A stretch of 64,000 nt of DNA. It comes from Klebsiella quasipneumoniae subsp. quasipneumoniae (lineage in GTDB: Bacteria; Pseudomonadota; Gammaproteobacteria; Enterobacterales; Enterobacteriaceae). Below, piece by piece: positions 41,695-55,021 of the stretch. The number at the start of each line of letters is the position of its first letter. The first letter of the stretch is position 1. The stretch lies in assembly GCF_020525925.1 (NCBI RefSeq), contig NZ_CP084876.1, forward strand, positions 372,001 to 436,000, in the 5' to 3' direction. The notes under the pieces were generated by a model. It did not search any database. It saw only the letters and a program-made list of their open reading frames with translations, and was not told the origin of the DNA. Position numbers and translations under genes: made by a program.

Positions 41695-44234
41695 GCTTTT
41701 TCCTCCACCAGAGTAACCGGGATGCGCTCATACGGCGTGGCCGGGCGATGCTGGTCACGTTCCGGCACCACCTGAACGTTCGGGTCGCGCTGGTCGCTGT
41801 TGATAAAGTGTTTGAAGCGGGTCTGCGCCGCCGGGTTATTGACGGTCTCGGTCCACTCGCAGGCGAAGGCGGCGCGCAGGCGAGCCAGCTCCTCTCCCAG
41901 ATGGTCGTTCAGACCGAGCTTGTCATCGATGATGACGCTGCGCAGATAGTCGATCCCGCCTTCCATGTTGTCCAGCCACGGCGCGGTGCGGGTCAGCTTA
42001 TCGGCGGTGCGGATGTAGAACATCATAAAGCGGTCGAGATACTTAATCAGCGTCTCGCGATCGAGGTCCGCGGCCAGCAGATCGGCATGGCGCGGCTTCA
42101 TCCCGCCGTTACCGCACACGTACAGGTTCCAGCCTTTCTCGGTGGCGATGATCCCGACGTCTTTGCCCTGGGCTTCCGCACATTCGCGGGTACAGCCGGA
42201 GACGCCGAACTTCATTTTGTGCGGCGTACGGATGCCTTTGTAGCGGTTTTCCAGTTCGACGCCGAAGCCGACGCTGTCGCCGACCCCGTAGCGGCACCAG
42301 GTGCTGCCGACGCAGGTTTTCGCCATCCGCAGCGCTTTGGCGTAGGCGTGGCCGGTTTCGAAGCCCGCTTCAATCAGCTGCCGCCAGATCTCCGGCAGGT
42401 CGTCTTTCTGCGCGCCAAACAGGCCGATGCGCTGGGAACCGGTGATTTTGGTGTACAGATTGAATTCACGAGCGATACGGCCCACGGCGACCAGCCCTTC
42501 CGGCGTGATTTCGCCGCCCGCGGAGCGCGGAATGACCGAGTAGGTGCCATCTTTCTGGATGTTGGCGAGGAAGTTGTCGTTGGTGTCCTGCAGCGGCGTG
42601 TGCTGAGGCTTGAGGATGTACTCATTCCAGCAGGAGGCCAGCAGGGAGCCGACGGTCGGTTTACACACTTCACAGCCGTAGCCCTGGCCGTGTTTGGCCA
42701 GCAGTTCGTCGAAGGTTTTGATGCCTTCCACGCGGATCAGGTGGAACAGCTCCTGGCGGGAGTAAGCGAAGTGTTCGCACAGGTTGTTGTTGACCTCGAT
42801 ACCCTGTTTCGCCAGCTCGGCGTTGAGTACCTGGGTGACCAACGGGATACAGCCGCCGCAGCCGGTACCGGCCTTGGTTTCCGCTTTCAGCGCCGCGACG
42901 GTATGGCAGCCTTTGTTGATGGCGGCGATCAGATCGCCTTTGCTGACGTCGAAGCAGGAGCAGATTTGCGCGCTGTCCGGCAGTTTATCGACGCCGATCG
43001 ACGGCTTGCCGCTGCCGGCGTGGGCCGGGAGGATCAGCGAATCCGGATTCTCTGGCAACTCGATGGCGTTCAGCACCAGCTGCAGCAGGTTGCCGTAGTC
43101 GCTGGTGTCGCCGACCAGCACCGCGCCGAGCAGGGTTTTGTTGTCGGCGCTGACGATCAGACGCTTATAAACTTCTTTGCTTTCGTCGAGATAGACGTAG
43201 CTACGGGCGCCCGGCGTGCGGCCGTGGGCATCGCCGATACCGCCCACGTCTACACCCAGCAGCTTCAGCTTGGCGCTGAGGTCGGCGCCGGTGAAGCTGT
43301 TTTCACTGCCGAGGAGGTGGTCGACGGCCACCTGGGCCATTTTATAACCCGGCGCGACGAGGCCATACACGCGGTTGTTCCAGCTGGCGCATTCGCCGAT
43401 GGCATAGATATCCGGGTCGGAGGTCTGGCAGCTATCGTTGACCATGATGCCGCCGCGCTGGGCAACCGCCAGTCCGCACTGGGTGGCCAGTTTATCGCGC
43501 GGGCGGATCCCGGTAGAGAAGACGATGAAATCGACCTGCAGCTCGCTACCGTCGGCGAAGTGCATGGTTTTGCGCGCCTCGGTGCCCTGCTGAACGATCT
43601 CTTTGGTGTTTTTGCTGGTGTGAACTTTCACGCCCATGCTTTCAATTTTGCGCCGCAGCTGCTCGCCGCCCATCTGGTCGAGCTGCTCGGCCATCAGCAT
43701 CGGCGCGAATTCGATAACATGGGTTTCGACACCGAGGTTTTTCAGGGCGCCTGCGGCTTCCAGGCCGAGCAGGCCGCCGCCGACCACCGCGCCGCGTTTG
43801 CTGCGACGGGCGCAGGATTCAATGGCGTTAAGATCTTCAATGGTGCGATAGACGAAGCAATCCTGAGTTTCCGCGCCTTTAATCGGCGGGATCCAGGGGT
43901 ATGAGCCGGTCGCCATAATCAGCTTGTCGTAGAACACCGTGCGCCCGGCGCTGGAGTGGATCACTTTCTCCTGGCGGTTGATGGTGATGGCCCGTTCGCC
44001 GACCAGCACCTTGACGCCGTGTTTCTCATAGAAACCTTCGCGGACCAGCGACAGCTCTTCTGCGGTATGGTGGGAGAAATAAGACGACAGGTGGACACGG
44101 TCGTAGGCGATACGCGGTTCTTCACAGAACACGGTAATGTCGAACTGTCCGGTAGGCGCCTTATCGAGAAGCTCTTCGATAAAGCGATGGCCAACCATGC
44201 CGTTACCGATAATAGCGATTCTGACTTTGCTCAT
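41691..44234 (-). CDS. nirB: Nitrite reductase (NADH) large subunit NirB
   Basis: Siroheme/FAD enzyme that reduces nitrite to ammonium with NADH in the cytoplasm; 847 residues as in E. coli. Order: FAD/NAD-binding half with GNGMVGHRF and GGGLLGLEAAGAL; a [2Fe-2S] BFD-like module (CSCFDVSKGDL, GTGCGGC); ferredoxin-type and siroheme domains with the siroheme/[4Fe-4S] cysteines (CVGSTWCRYG and CTRECAE). It is expected to be induced without oxygen and in nitrite or nitrate: the promoter holds FNR and NarL/NarP sites. Confidence 0.98.
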   Translation of the reverse strand: MSKVRIAIIGNGMVGHRFIEELLDKAPTGQFDITVFCEEPRIAYDRVHLSSYFSHHTAEELSLVREGFYEKHGVKVLVGERAITINRQEKVIHSSAGRTVFYDKLIMATGSYPWIPPIKGAETQDCFVYRTIEDLNAIESCARRSKRGAVVGGGLLGLEAAGALKNLGVETHVIEFAPMLMAEQLDQMGGEQLRRKIESMGVKVHTSKNTKEIVQQGTEARKTMHFADGSELQVDFIVFSTGIRPRDKLATQCGLAVAQRGGIMVNDSCQTSDPDIYAIGECASWNNRVYGLVAPGYKMAQVAVDHLLGSENSFTGADLSAKLKLLGVDVGGIGDAHGRTPGARSYVYLDESKEVYKRLIVSADNKTLLGAVLVGDTSDYGNLLQLVLNAIELPENPDSLILPAHAGSGKPSIGVDKLPDSAQICSCFDVSKGDLIAAINKGCHTVAALKAETKAGTGCGGCIPLVTQVLNAELAKQGIEVNNNLCEHFAYSRQELFHLIRVEGIKTFDELLAKHGQGYGCEVCKPTVGSLLASCWNEYILKPQHTPLQDTNDNFLANIQKDGTYSVIPRSAGGEITPEGLVAVGRIAREFNLYTKITGSQRIGLFGAQKDDLPEIWRQLIEAGFETGHAYAKALRMAKTCVGSTWCRYGVGDSVGFGVELENRYKGIRTPHKMKFGVSGCTRECAEAQGKDVGIIATEKGWNLYVCGNGGMKPRHADLLAADLDRETLIKYLDRFMMFYIRTADKLTRTAPWLDNMEGGIDYLRSVIIDDKLGLNDHLGEELARLRAAFACEWTETVNNPAAQTRFKHFINSDQRDPNVQVVPERDQHRPATPYERIPVTLVEEKA

Positions 44235-44292
44235 TTTTGCCTCGATTTCTTTTCTATTACCGCCTACCTTAACGATTCAGCCATCAGGCTTA

Positions 44293-44306
44293 TTGATGCA
44301 AATCAA
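44293..44306 (-). promoter_or_regulatory. FNR site of nirB
   Basis: TTGATGCAAATCAA is a perfect match to the FNR consensus TTGAT-N4-ATCAA. By analogy with the E. coli nirB promoter (site at -41.5), transcription would start near 44258, 24 bases before the ATG. Confidence 0.9.
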
Positions 44307-44319
44307 TGACAACTTCACC

Positions 44320-44335
44320 TACCACTTAATGGGTA
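44320..44335 (-). promoter_or_regulatory. NarL/NarP 7-2-7 site of nirB
   Basis: TACCACT-TA-ATGGGTA is a perfect inverted pair of TACYNMT heptamers. Its centre lies 28 bases upstream of the FNR centre, exactly the spacing known for E. coli nirB (-69.5 and -41.5). Confidence 0.9.
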
Positions 44336-44472
44336 TATAATTGATTTGTCTGTAATTTTCTAAGTTGTGGAAAACGCTGGCTTTTCCTTTTTGCCGATTT
44401 TATGTACAAGAATTGGGAGGGTCGCGATTGGGGTTGAGTAGAAAACAAGCCGTATTGAATAGAGAGGGTGAT

Positions 44473-45795
44473 ATGACAGCAGCGCCGCTTTGGTTGATTC
44501 AGAACGTACGCCTGGCAGACCGCGACGGCCTGTGGCAGATAGCGATAGATAAGGGCCGCTTTGGCGAGATCACTCCGATGGGGGAGGCGCGGGACGAAAG
44601 CTACGAGGTGTTGAACGCTCGCGGCGGTCTGGCGATCCCGCCTTTTATTGAGCCGCATATCCATCTGGATACCACCCAGACGGCCGGTGAGCCGAACTGG
44701 AACCAGTCCGGCACCCTGTTCGAGGGGATTGAGCGCTGGGCGGAGCGGAAAGCGCTGCTCAGCCATGAGGACGTTAAAGCCCGGGCGTGGAAAACCCTCA
44801 AGTGGCAGATCGCCAACGGCGTGCAGTTTGTCCGTACCCATGTCGATGTCTCCGATCCAACGTTGACGGCGCTGAAGGCGATGCTGGAGGTCAAAAAGGA
44901 GGTGGCGCCATGGGTCGAGCTGCAGATTGTCGCTTTTCCGCAGGAGGGGATCCTCTCTTACCCCAACGGCGAGGCGCTGCTGGAAGAGGCCCTGAAGCTG
45001 GGGGCGGATGTCGTCGGGGCGATCCCGCACTTTGAGTTCACCCGTGAATATGGGGTGGAATCGCTGCATATCGCCTTTCGACTGGCGCAGAAATATGACC
45101 GCCCGCTGGATATTCACTGCGATGAAATTGACGATGAACAGTCGCGCTTTGTTGAAACCGTTGCCGCGCTGGCGCTGAAGACGGGGATAGGGCCGCGGGT
45201 GACGGCCAGCCATACCACCGCCATGCACTCCTATAATGGCGCCTATACCTCGCGCCTGTTCCGCCTGCTAAAGCTCTCCGGCATCAACTTTGTCGCCAAT
45301 CCGCTGGTCAATATTCATCTGCAGGGCCGGTTTGACGACTACCCGAAGCGACGGGGCATTACCCGGGTGAAGGAGCTGATGGCGGCGGGGATCAACGTTT
45401 GTTTTGGTCATGATGATGTCTTTGACCCGTGGTACCCGCTGGGGACCGGTAATATGCTGCAGGTCCTGCATATGGGGCTGCACGTTTGCCAGCTGATGGG
45501 CTACCAGCAGATTAACGACGGCCTGCAGCTTATCACTGACAACAGCGCCCGCACGTTTGGCCTGACCGATTACGGCATCGTCAGCGGCAACCCGGCTAAC
45601 CTGATCATCCTCCCGGCGGAGAATGGCTTTGAGGCGGTACGCTGCCAGGTGCCGGTGCGCTGGTCAATTCGCCAGGGAAGGGTGATCGCGATTACCCAGC
45701 TGGCGCAAACCTGGATCCAGACCGACCGCGGTGGCGAGGCGCTCTCTTTTATGAGGAACAGCCCCCTTGCGGACGCAAAGGGGCCGAAGGCTTAG
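44473..45795 (+). CDS. codA: Cytosine deaminase CodA
   Basis: Metal-dependent amidohydrolase deaminating cytosine to uracil for pyrimidine salvage. The ATG at 44473 follows GAGAGGGTG and gives 440 residues (427 in E. coli). Metal ligands and catalytic residues fall where expected: His62 and His64 (EPHIHLD), His215 and Glu218 (HCDE), His247 (SHTTAMHSY), and Asp314 (FGHDD). It lies alone between nirB and tsgA. In E. coli codA is elsewhere, behind the permease codB. Here no codB is next to it, and the C-terminus has a 13-residue tail not seen in the E. coli protein as I recall it. Its stop overlaps that of tsgA, convergent, by 4 bases. Confidence 0.93.
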   Translation: MTAAPLWLIQNVRLADRDGLWQIAIDKGRFGEITPMGEARDESYEVLNARGGLAIPPFIEPHIHLDTTQTAGEPNWNQSGTLFEGIERWAERKALLSHEDVKARAWKTLKWQIANGVQFVRTHVDVSDPTLTALKAMLEVKKEVAPWVELQIVAFPQEGILSYPNGEALLEEALKLGADVVGAIPHFEFTREYGVESLHIAFRLAQKYDRPLDIHCDEIDDEQSRFVETVAALALKTGIGPRVTASHTTAMHSYNGAYTSRLFRLLKLSGINFVANPLVNIHLQGRFDDYPKRRGITRVKELMAAGINVCFGHDDVFDPWYPLGTGNMLQVLHMGLHVCQLMGYQQINDGLQLITDNSARTFGLTDYGIVSGNPANLIILPAENGFEAVRCQVPVRWSIRQGRVIAITQLAQTWIQTDRGGEALSFMRNSPLADAKGPKA

Positions 45796-46979
45796 TGAGA
45801 CGCCGCCTGCGCGTTGTTCTGGCGGTGACGGGAGACGAAGCCGAGGATAAAGCACATCACGAACACCACGGCGTAGAGGCCGTTAGCGGTGTGCAGCGCT
45901 GCCAGCGGACCGCTGGCAGCCACAATCGGGCCGGTGACCACGAAAGTCAGCATGGTGCCGATGGTGCCGCAGGTGAGGATAAAGTTCACCAGCTTTGGTG
46001 AAGCGACTTTAGTTTGCTGCGAACCGAGCGTAATGATCGAGGTGTAGATGGCGCTGGAGAAGAAGCCCAGGGTCAGAATAAACCACGGCATATGCTCCGG
46101 CGAACCATTTATAAACAGGTACATCAGCACCGTCGCGAGGCCGGCGAGGACGGTTAAAATGCGCTGCAGGTCGAAGAAGCGCAGGATAAAGCTGAATGAC
46201 CACATGCCGATCATGTAGGACATCCAGAAATCGCTCACCAGTTTACCGGCATCGCCGAGGCTCATGCCCAGGCTCTTGGCATATTCCGGTACCCAGGAGA
46301 TAAAGCCCAGCTGACCGAGGATGTAGCACAGCGCCGCGACGGAGAGGAACAGCACGCCGATGCCCCACTTCTCTTTCACCACCGGCTGGCTGTTTTCGCT
46401 CTGCGCTTTTTTGCCGAGCACCGGGAAGTCACAGCCGAATGTCAGGACGAAAATAGCGACATACACCAGACCGATACAGGCGTAGACCCAGTACCACTCG
46501 ATGCTGCGCGCCAGCAGGACCGCGGCGACCATCGGAAAAATCATTCCCGCCATGCTAAAGAAGGAGTCGGTAAACAGCAGACGCGCCCCGCGCTGACGGC
46601 CTTCATACATATGGGTGATCAGGAAGGTCCCGATCGACATGGTGATCCCGCTGACCAGGCCGAGAACGAACATCGACGCGGAGAACAGCGCCAGGCTGTG
46701 GCTGAGCATCAGGCCGGCCACCGCCAGCACCATTAAAATAAAGCCAAAACGCAGCTGAGTTTTCAGCGGCACGATCTCCATCAGCCAGGCATTGAGGAAA
46801 ATGGAGATCAGAATACCGGCGTTCAGAAAGGTAAAGGTGTTGCTCATACTGGAAACGGGCAGATGGAAATAATCCGCAATGTTACCCATCACCATCCCGG
46901 TGACGATCACCAACGCGCCGGTCAGGGCGTAGGAGAAGAAGCTGATCCATGTGAGCTTAATACGGTTGCTGTTAGTCAT
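45792..46979 (-). CDS. tsgA: MFS transporter TsgA
   Basis: Major facilitator superfamily protein of 395 residues with about 12 predicted membrane helices, starting [11 protein letters not shown]. Family membership is supported by the overall helix pattern and the conserved [11 protein letters not shown] and [10 protein letters not shown] segments. TsgA is known mainly from E. coli/Salmonella (selenite or tellurite phenotypes were reported), but the transported substrate is not established. It is divergent from ppiA and convergent with codA. Confidence 0.95.
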   Translation of the reverse strand: MTNSNRIKLTWISFFSYALTGALVIVTGMVMGNIADYFHLPVSSMSNTFTFLNAGILISIFLNAWLMEIVPLKTQLRFGFILMVLAVAGLMLSHSLALFSASMFVLGLVSGITMSIGTFLITHMYEGRQRGARLLFTDSFFSMAGMIFPMVAAVLLARSIEWYWVYACIGLVYVAIFVLTFGCDFPVLGKKAQSENSQPVVKEKWGIGVLFLSVAALCYILGQLGFISWVPEYAKSLGMSLGDAGKLVSDFWMSYMIGMWSFSFILRFFDLQRILTVLAGLATVLMYLFINGSPEHMPWFILTLGFFSSAIYTSIITLGSQQTKVASPKLVNFILTCGTIGTMLTFVVTGPIVAASGPLAALHTANGLYAVVFVMCFILGFVSRHRQNNAQAASH

Positions 46980-47097
46980 GACTGGCCTGTGAATAGAAAG
47001 GTAAAGCGCGTTGACGCTGCGCCGGGCGGACAGATTTTAGTCGTTCAGGTGATGTAATTAAATGTTTATTGTGAAATACGTTATCTTTTGCATGTTT

Positions 47098-47119
47098 TAA
47101 TGTGACTTGCATCACGATT
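47098..47119 (+). promoter_or_regulatory. Candidate CRP site between tsgA and ppiA
   Basis: TGTGACTTGCATCACG (47101-47116) is a near-perfect CRP palindrome TGTGA-N6-TCACA. It lies 150 bases upstream of ppiA and 120 from tsgA. ppiA is known to be under cAMP-CRP control in E. coli, so I assign it to ppiA; tsgA could also respond. Confidence 0.75.
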
Positions 47120-47247
47120 TTTTCGACGCAAGGGAGAACGTTTGCGCGGTTACAATTATTACAGCTAAGTAAAATTTGGTAAAAGGCTGGCCCAGGATGC
47201 AAAGGCTCTTTAGAATCAAGGCACTCGCTTTTATTCTGCTCCGTTAA

Positions 47248-47826
<579 letters not shown>

Positions 47827-47932
47827 TCCTCCCGCGGCGCGGTGGTTTATCGCCGCGCCCGGTTGCCTCCCGGCATAACCTGTAATTGCTGCTTATACTT
47901 GTGGCACACAGGGGACGATAAGGGGGGCGACG

Positions 47933-48100
47933 ATGCGTCCACTCACCGATAAGCAAAAATCCCGGCTCTGGGAACAGACACGTAATAGCAATTTTCAGGC
48001 CAGCCGTCGCCTCGAAGGCGTATCGGTGCCGCTGGTTACGCTGACTGCCGAGGAGGCGCAGGCTCGCCTCGCGACGCTGCGGAGGGAGTATGAGCGATAA
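47933..48100 (+). CDS. yhfG: YhfG, Fic-associated antitoxin (FicA-like)
   Basis: A 55-residue protein, [10 protein letters not shown] at the start and RREYER at the end, closely like E. coli YhfG (55 residues). It has the Fic-inhibitory helix motif [S/T]xxxE[G/N] as Ser24-Arg-Arg-Leu-Glu28-Gly29; the glutamate normally blocks ATP gamma-phosphate binding in the partner Fic protein. It overlaps the start of fic by 11 bases, as class I Fic-antitoxin pairs do. The ribosome-binding site is AAGGGGGGCG upstream. Confidence 0.95.
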   Translation: MRPLTDKQKSRLWEQTRNSNFQASRRLEGVSVPLVTLTAEEAQARLATLRREYER

Positions 48101-48692
48101 ATTTGGCGATGAACGCGATCCTTACCTCTATCCGGCGCTGAACGTCCTGCGCAACCGCCTCGGCATCCGCCAGGCTAAAACGCTGCAGCAGGCTGCCCTG
48201 GAGATGACGTCCCTGCGGGCGGCCACCCTGCCGCTGGGCCCGCGGGTGCGCGGCTTACCCTATCTGTGCGCTATTCATCATCAGCTGTATCAGGATCTGT
48301 TTGACTGGGCGGGTAGGCTGCGTGAAGTGAACCTCTACCTGGGCGATACGCCGTTCTGCCACTTTGCCCGCATCGAAGAGGAGGGGAATGCCCTGATGCA
48401 GGCTCTGGAGCAGGAGGATTATCTCTGCGGCCTGCCGCGGGATACCTTTATCGAACGCCTGAGCTGGTTCTATGGTGAAATTAATGTGCTGCACCCTTTT
48501 CGTCTCGGCAATGGCCTGACCCAGCGCATTTTCTTTGAACAGCTGGCGATACATGCCGGCTATCTTCTTGACTGGCGTGACGTCGATCCTGCCGCCTGGA
48601 GCACCGCCTGTCAGCAGGGCGCGATGGGCGATCCGGACCCGCTGGCGGCGATCTTTCGCAAAGTGGTAAGCGAAGCGCGGGAATCTGAGTAG
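48090..48692 (+). CDS. fic: Fic family protein with a degenerate FIC motif
   Basis: A 200-residue class I Fic protein, the orthologue of E. coli Fic. The core reads [12 protein letters not shown] at residues 135-146, against the canonical HPFx(D/E)GNGRxxR. His135, Gly140, Asn141, Gly142 and Arg146 are kept, but the acidic metal-binding residue is Leu139 and the first arginine is Leu143. E. coli Fic is also degenerate here, as I recall, and shows no AMP transfer, so a different substrate or activity is likely. Gly55, changed to Arg in the E. coli filamentation mutant, is Gly here. It follows yhfG and lies 31 bases ahead of pabA. Confidence 0.95.
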   Translation: MSDKFGDERDPYLYPALNVLRNRLGIRQAKTLQQAALEMTSLRAATLPLGPRVRGLPYLCAIHHQLYQDLFDWAGRLREVNLYLGDTPFCHFARIEEEGNALMQALEQEDYLCGLPRDTFIERLSWFYGEINVLHPFRLGNGLTQRIFFEQLAIHAGYLLDWRDVDPAAWSTACQQGAMGDPDPLAAIFRKVVSEARESE

Positions 48693-48723
48693 AATAGCCC
48701 GGTTTGATTGTTCCGGAGCCGCT

Positions 48724-49287
48724 ATGATCCTGCTTATCGATAACTATGACTCTTTCACCTGGAATCTGTATCAGTACTTTTGCGAACTGGGGGCGGAAGT
48801 GCTGGTCAGGCGCAACGATGCGTTGACGCTGGAGGAGATAGCGTCGCTGGCGCCGGAGAAGATAGTGATTTCGCCTGGTCCCTGTACGCCGGATGAAGCG
48901 GGGATTTCCCTCGCGGTAATCCGTCACTATGCAGGGAAAACGCCGCTGCTGGGCGTCTGCCTCGGGCATCAGGCGATAGCCCAGGCGTTTGGCGCGACCA
49001 TTGTGCGGGCGGCGCAGGTGATGCATGGAAAAACCTCGCTTATCGAGCATAACGGCGAAGGGGTGTTTCAGGGGCTGAATAATCCTTTGACGGTGACCCG
49101 CTATCATTCGCTGGTGATTGACCCGCCGACGCTGCCGCCTGAGTTTATCGTCACCGCCCGCAGCGCCAGCGGTGAGATTATGGGGATCCGTCATCGCGAC
49201 TGGGATCTCGAGGGCGTGCAGTTCCATCCGGAAAGCATCCTCAGCGAACAGGGCCATCAATTGCTGGCGAACTTTATTAAGCGGTGA
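48724..49287 (+). CDS. pabA: Aminodeoxychorismate synthase glutaminase component PabA
   Basis: Glutamine amidotransferase (class I) that supplies ammonia to PabB for p-aminobenzoate, a folate precursor; 187 residues. The triad is complete: Cys79 in GVCLGHQ, His168 and Glu170 in QFHPES. The oxyanion motif SPGPCTP lies near residue 50. TrpG is excluded by the lone context without trpE. It follows fic closely in the same direction and may share its transcript. Confidence 0.97.
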   Translation: MILLIDNYDSFTWNLYQYFCELGAEVLVRRNDALTLEEIASLAPEKIVISPGPCTPDEAGISLAVIRHYAGKTPLLGVCLGHQAIAQAFGATIVRAAQVMHGKTSLIEHNGEGVFQGLNNPLTVTRYHSLVIDPPTLPPEFIVTARSASGEIMGIRHRDWDLEGVQFHPESILSEQGHQLLANFIKR

Positions 49288-49328
49288 TTTCGGTTGCCAT
49301 TGACTGATTTTTTATGCATATTTTGTGA

Positions 49329-52665
<3,337 letters not shown>

Positions 52666-52670
52666 GAGGG

Positions 52671-52709
52671 AAAAACAAAAACGGCGTACTGCAGGAGCAA
52701 TACGCCGCT
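52671..52709 (-). terminator. Terminator of crp
   Basis: Read on the minus strand, CGGCGTA and TACGCCG pair around a short loop and are followed by TTTTTGTTTTT. It begins 8 bases past the crp stop, and overlaps the upstream flank of yhfK. Confidence 0.85.
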
Positions 52710-52716
52710 TAGCAAC

Positions 52717-53349
52717 TTAACGGGTGCCGTAGACGACGATAGTTTTACCGTGGGCGGAAATCAGGTTCTGATCTTCCAGCATTTTCAAAATACGGCCAAC
52801 GGTTTCACGAGAGCAGCCGACGATCTGACCAATTTCCTGACGGGTAATTTTAATTTGCATACCGTCCGGGTGGGTCATGGCATCGGGTTGCTTCGCCAGG
52901 TTCAGCAGCGTCTGGGCGATACGGCCCGTCACGTCGAGGAAGGCGAGGTTGCCCACTTTCTCAGACGTCACCTGCAGACGGCGAGCCATTTGCGAAGAGA
53001 GACGCATCAGAATGTCCGGGTTCACCTGGATCAGCTGACGGAATTTCTTATAAGAGATCTCGGCCACTTCACATGCGGTTTTCGCCCGTACCCAGGCGCT
53101 ACGCTCCTGACCCTCTTCAAACAGGCCTAATTCACCGATGAAATCGCCCTGGTTGAGGTAGGAGAGGATCATCTCTTTACCTTCTTCATCCTTGATGAGT
53201 ACAGCCACGGAGCCTTTAACGATGTAGTACAGCGTTTCTGCTTTCTCACCCTGGTGGATCAGCGTGCTCTTTGATGGGTACTTATGAATGTGGCAATGAG
53301 ACAAGAACCATTCAAGGGTAGGGTCTGTTTGCGGTTTGCCAAGCACCAT
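52717..53349 (-). CDS. crp: cAMP receptor protein CRP
   Basis: Global catabolite regulator; 210 residues, the full family length, and apparently identical or nearly so to E. coli CRP. The cAMP-binding barrel contains [18 protein letters not shown] with the Glu/Arg/Ser ligands, then the long dimerisation helix, and the C-terminal winged helix recognises DNA through [14 protein letters not shown]. Its own promoter contains a CRP site at 53468-53489 matching the autoregulatory site. yhfK follows on the same strand. Confidence 0.99.
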   Translation of the reverse strand: MVLGKPQTDPTLEWFLSHCHIHKYPSKSTLIHQGEKAETLYYIVKGSVAVLIKDEEGKEMILSYLNQGDFIGELGLFEEGQERSAWVRAKTACEVAEISYKKFRQLIQVNPDILMRLSSQMARRLQVTSEKVGNLAFLDVTGRIAQTLLNLAKQPDAMTHPDGMQIKITRQEIGQIVGCSRETVGRILKMLEDQNLISAHGKTIVVYGTR

Positions 53350-53655
53350 GCGCGGTTATCCTCTGTTATAAGCTATCTCCGGGCGCCGACACTACACGGC
53401 GTCCGGGCATGCAATCGTATTGTTTCCCTATACCTGGGAAGCTGGCTGATGATTTTTCGACAGCCTGTAATGTGAACTCCTCTGCATACATGCAGTACAT
53501 CAATGTATTACTGTAGCATCCAGACTGTTTTAGCATAGCTTTCGCCGCATGTCTCCTGGTGTCTCGCTTCAGCATGACGCAGGTCGCCTTCCGTTGCGAG
53601 AATTGTTATGTGCGCGTAATCTGACAGGAATATTGCGATACTGGAGTTAAATTTT
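53350..53655. promoter_or_regulatory. crp-yhfA divergent regulatory spacer
   Basis: This 306-base gap holds the crp promoter and a long leader and the yhfA promoter. The segment 53461-53520 matches the E. coli crp initiation region (the GTACTGCATGTATGCA stretch on the minus strand), which in E. coli also initiates a divergent RNA repressing crp. No gene is visible. Confidence 0.75.
53468..53489 (-). promoter_or_regulatory. Autoregulatory CRP site of crp
   Basis: On the plus strand the core is TGTGAACTCCTCTGCA (53471-53486), with a strong left half TGTGA and a weak right half. Position and sequence match the downstream CRP site of E. coli crp, where CRP represses or activates its own promoter depending on conditions. 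Confidence 0.75.
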
Positions 53656-54060
53656 ATGCAAGCGCGTGTGAAATGGGTTGAAGGGTTAACCTTTATCGGG
53701 GAGTCCGCGTCAGGACACCAGATTCTGATGGATGGCAACTCCGGAGATAAGGCGCCCAGCCCGATGGAGATGGTGCTGATGGCGGCGGGCGGTTGCAGTG
53801 CGATCGATGTGGTCTCTATTTTGCAAAAAGGTCGTCACGACGTGACCAACTGCGAAGTGAAGCTGACCTCTGAGCGTCGGGAAGAGGCGCCGCGCCTGTT
53901 CACGCATATTAATCTGCACTTTATCGTCACCGGTAAGGCGCTGAAAGATGGCGCAGTCTCCCGTGCGGTGGATCTGTCGGCAGAGAAATACTGCTCGGTG
54001 GCGCTGATGCTGGAAAAAGCGGTGAAGATCACCCACTCCTATGAAGTGATCGAGGCGTAG
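53656..54060 (+). CDS. yhfA: OsmC-family protein YhfA
   Basis: A 134-residue OsmC/Ohr-fold protein, start MQARVKWVEG. The two conserved cysteines are Cys47 (GGCSAID) and Cys113 (KYCSVALM), as in peroxidase members of the family, so a thiol peroxidase-like role is possible but unproven. It is divergent from crp, with its own terminator. Confidence 0.93.
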   Translation: MQARVKWVEGLTFIGESASGHQILMDGNSGDKAPSPMEMVLMAAGGCSAIDVVSILQKGRHDVTNCEVKLTSERREEAPRLFTHINLHFIVTGKALKDGAVSRAVDLSAEKYCSVALMLEKAVKITHSYEVIEA

Positions 54061-54087
54061 TCTTCGCCTGCTGATGTGAATGATCTC

Positions 54088-54112
54088 AACCCCGGCCTGG
54101 CCGGGGTTTTTT
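54088..54112 (+). terminator. Terminator of yhfA
   Basis: AACCCCGGCC and GGCCGGGGTT pair around a short TG-containing loop and are followed by a run of Ts. It lies between the convergent yhfA and prkB. Confidence 0.9.
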
Positions 54113-54115
54113 CTG

Positions 54116-54985
54116 TTAGCCGATCTTTCGGCCTTCCATCAGACGCTCGACCAGCGGCGCCATAATAAGCTCCATCGCCAGCCCCATTTTACCGCCCGGC
54201 ACCACCAGGGTGTTCATGTGCGAAATAAACGAGCCCTGTAGCATCGCCAGCAGCCAGGGGAAGTCGATGTTCTGCAGATTGCGGAAATGGATCACCACAA
54301 AGCTCTCGTCCAGAGAGGGGATCGCTTTCGCGGCAAACGGGTTGGAGGTGTCCACCGTCGGCACGCGCTGGAAGTTGATGTGGGTGCGGGAAAACTGCGG
54401 GGTGATGAAGTTAATGTAATCTTCCATCGATCGGACGACGGAGTCCATCACCGCCTCCCGGGAGTGGCCGCGTTCGCTGGTGTCGCGAATGAGTTTCTGG
54501 ATCCACTCCAGGTTAACGATAGGCACGACCCCGACCAGCAGGTCGACATGGCTGGCGACATCATGCTGCGGCGTGACAACCCCGCCGTGCAGCCCCTCAT
54601 AGAACAGCACGTCCGTCGGCTCCGGCAGCGGCTGCCATGGGGTGAAGGTTCCCGGCACCTGATTCCACGGCACGGCTTCGTCATAGGTGTGCAGGTATTT
54701 ACGCGACTGGCCTTTGCCATGGCGGCCATAGTCGACAAAGGTCTGCTCCAGCAGGCCGAAGTCGTTCGCCTCCGGGCCAAAGTAGCTGATATGTTTGCCC
54801 TGATCCCGCGCTTTGCGGATCGCCATGTCCATTTCCGGGCGGGTGTAGCGATGAAAGCTGTCGCCTTCCACCTCCGCGGCGTGCAGATTTAGCTGCGCGA
54901 AGATTTTGCGAAAGGCGAGGCTGGTGGTGGTAGTGCCCGCGCCGCTGGAGCCCGTGACGGCGATCACCGGATGTTTGGCAGACAT
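54116..54985 (-). CDS. prkB: Phosphoribulokinase-like P-loop kinase PrkB
   Basis: A 289-residue member of the phosphoribulokinase/uridine kinase family. The P-loop is GSSGAGTTTT at residues 12-21. The family segments DSFHRYTRPEMD, ISYFGPEANDFGLLEQTF and VLFYEGLHGG are present. No RuBisCO or other Calvin-cycle gene is nearby, so its true substrate in enterobacteria is uncertain. Start at 54985. Confidence 0.93.
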   Translation of the reverse strand: MSAKHPVIAVTGSSGAGTTTTSLAFRKIFAQLNLHAAEVEGDSFHRYTRPEMDMAIRKARDQGKHISYFGPEANDFGLLEQTFVDYGRHGKGQSRKYLHTYDEAVPWNQVPGTFTPWQPLPEPTDVLFYEGLHGGVVTPQHDVASHVDLLVGVVPIVNLEWIQKLIRDTSERGHSREAVMDSVVRSMEDYINFITPQFSRTHINFQRVPTVDTSNPFAAKAIPSLDESFVVIHFRNLQNIDFPWLLAMLQGSFISHMNTLVVPGGKMGLAMELIMAPLVERLMEGRKIG

Positions 54986-55021
54986 AACAACTCCCTGGTT
55001 AAACGATGTAGTGTCGTCGCC

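Noticed and set aside
41748..43904. A 718-codon open frame opposite nirB
   Set aside because: It is fully antisense to the clearly conserved nirB, has no recognisable domain, and long antisense frames are expected in G+C-rich genes with strong third-position bias.
47835..47858. Terminator after ppiA
   Set aside because: GGCGCGG and CCGCGCC can pair but no T-run follows, so it is only a GC-rich hairpin.
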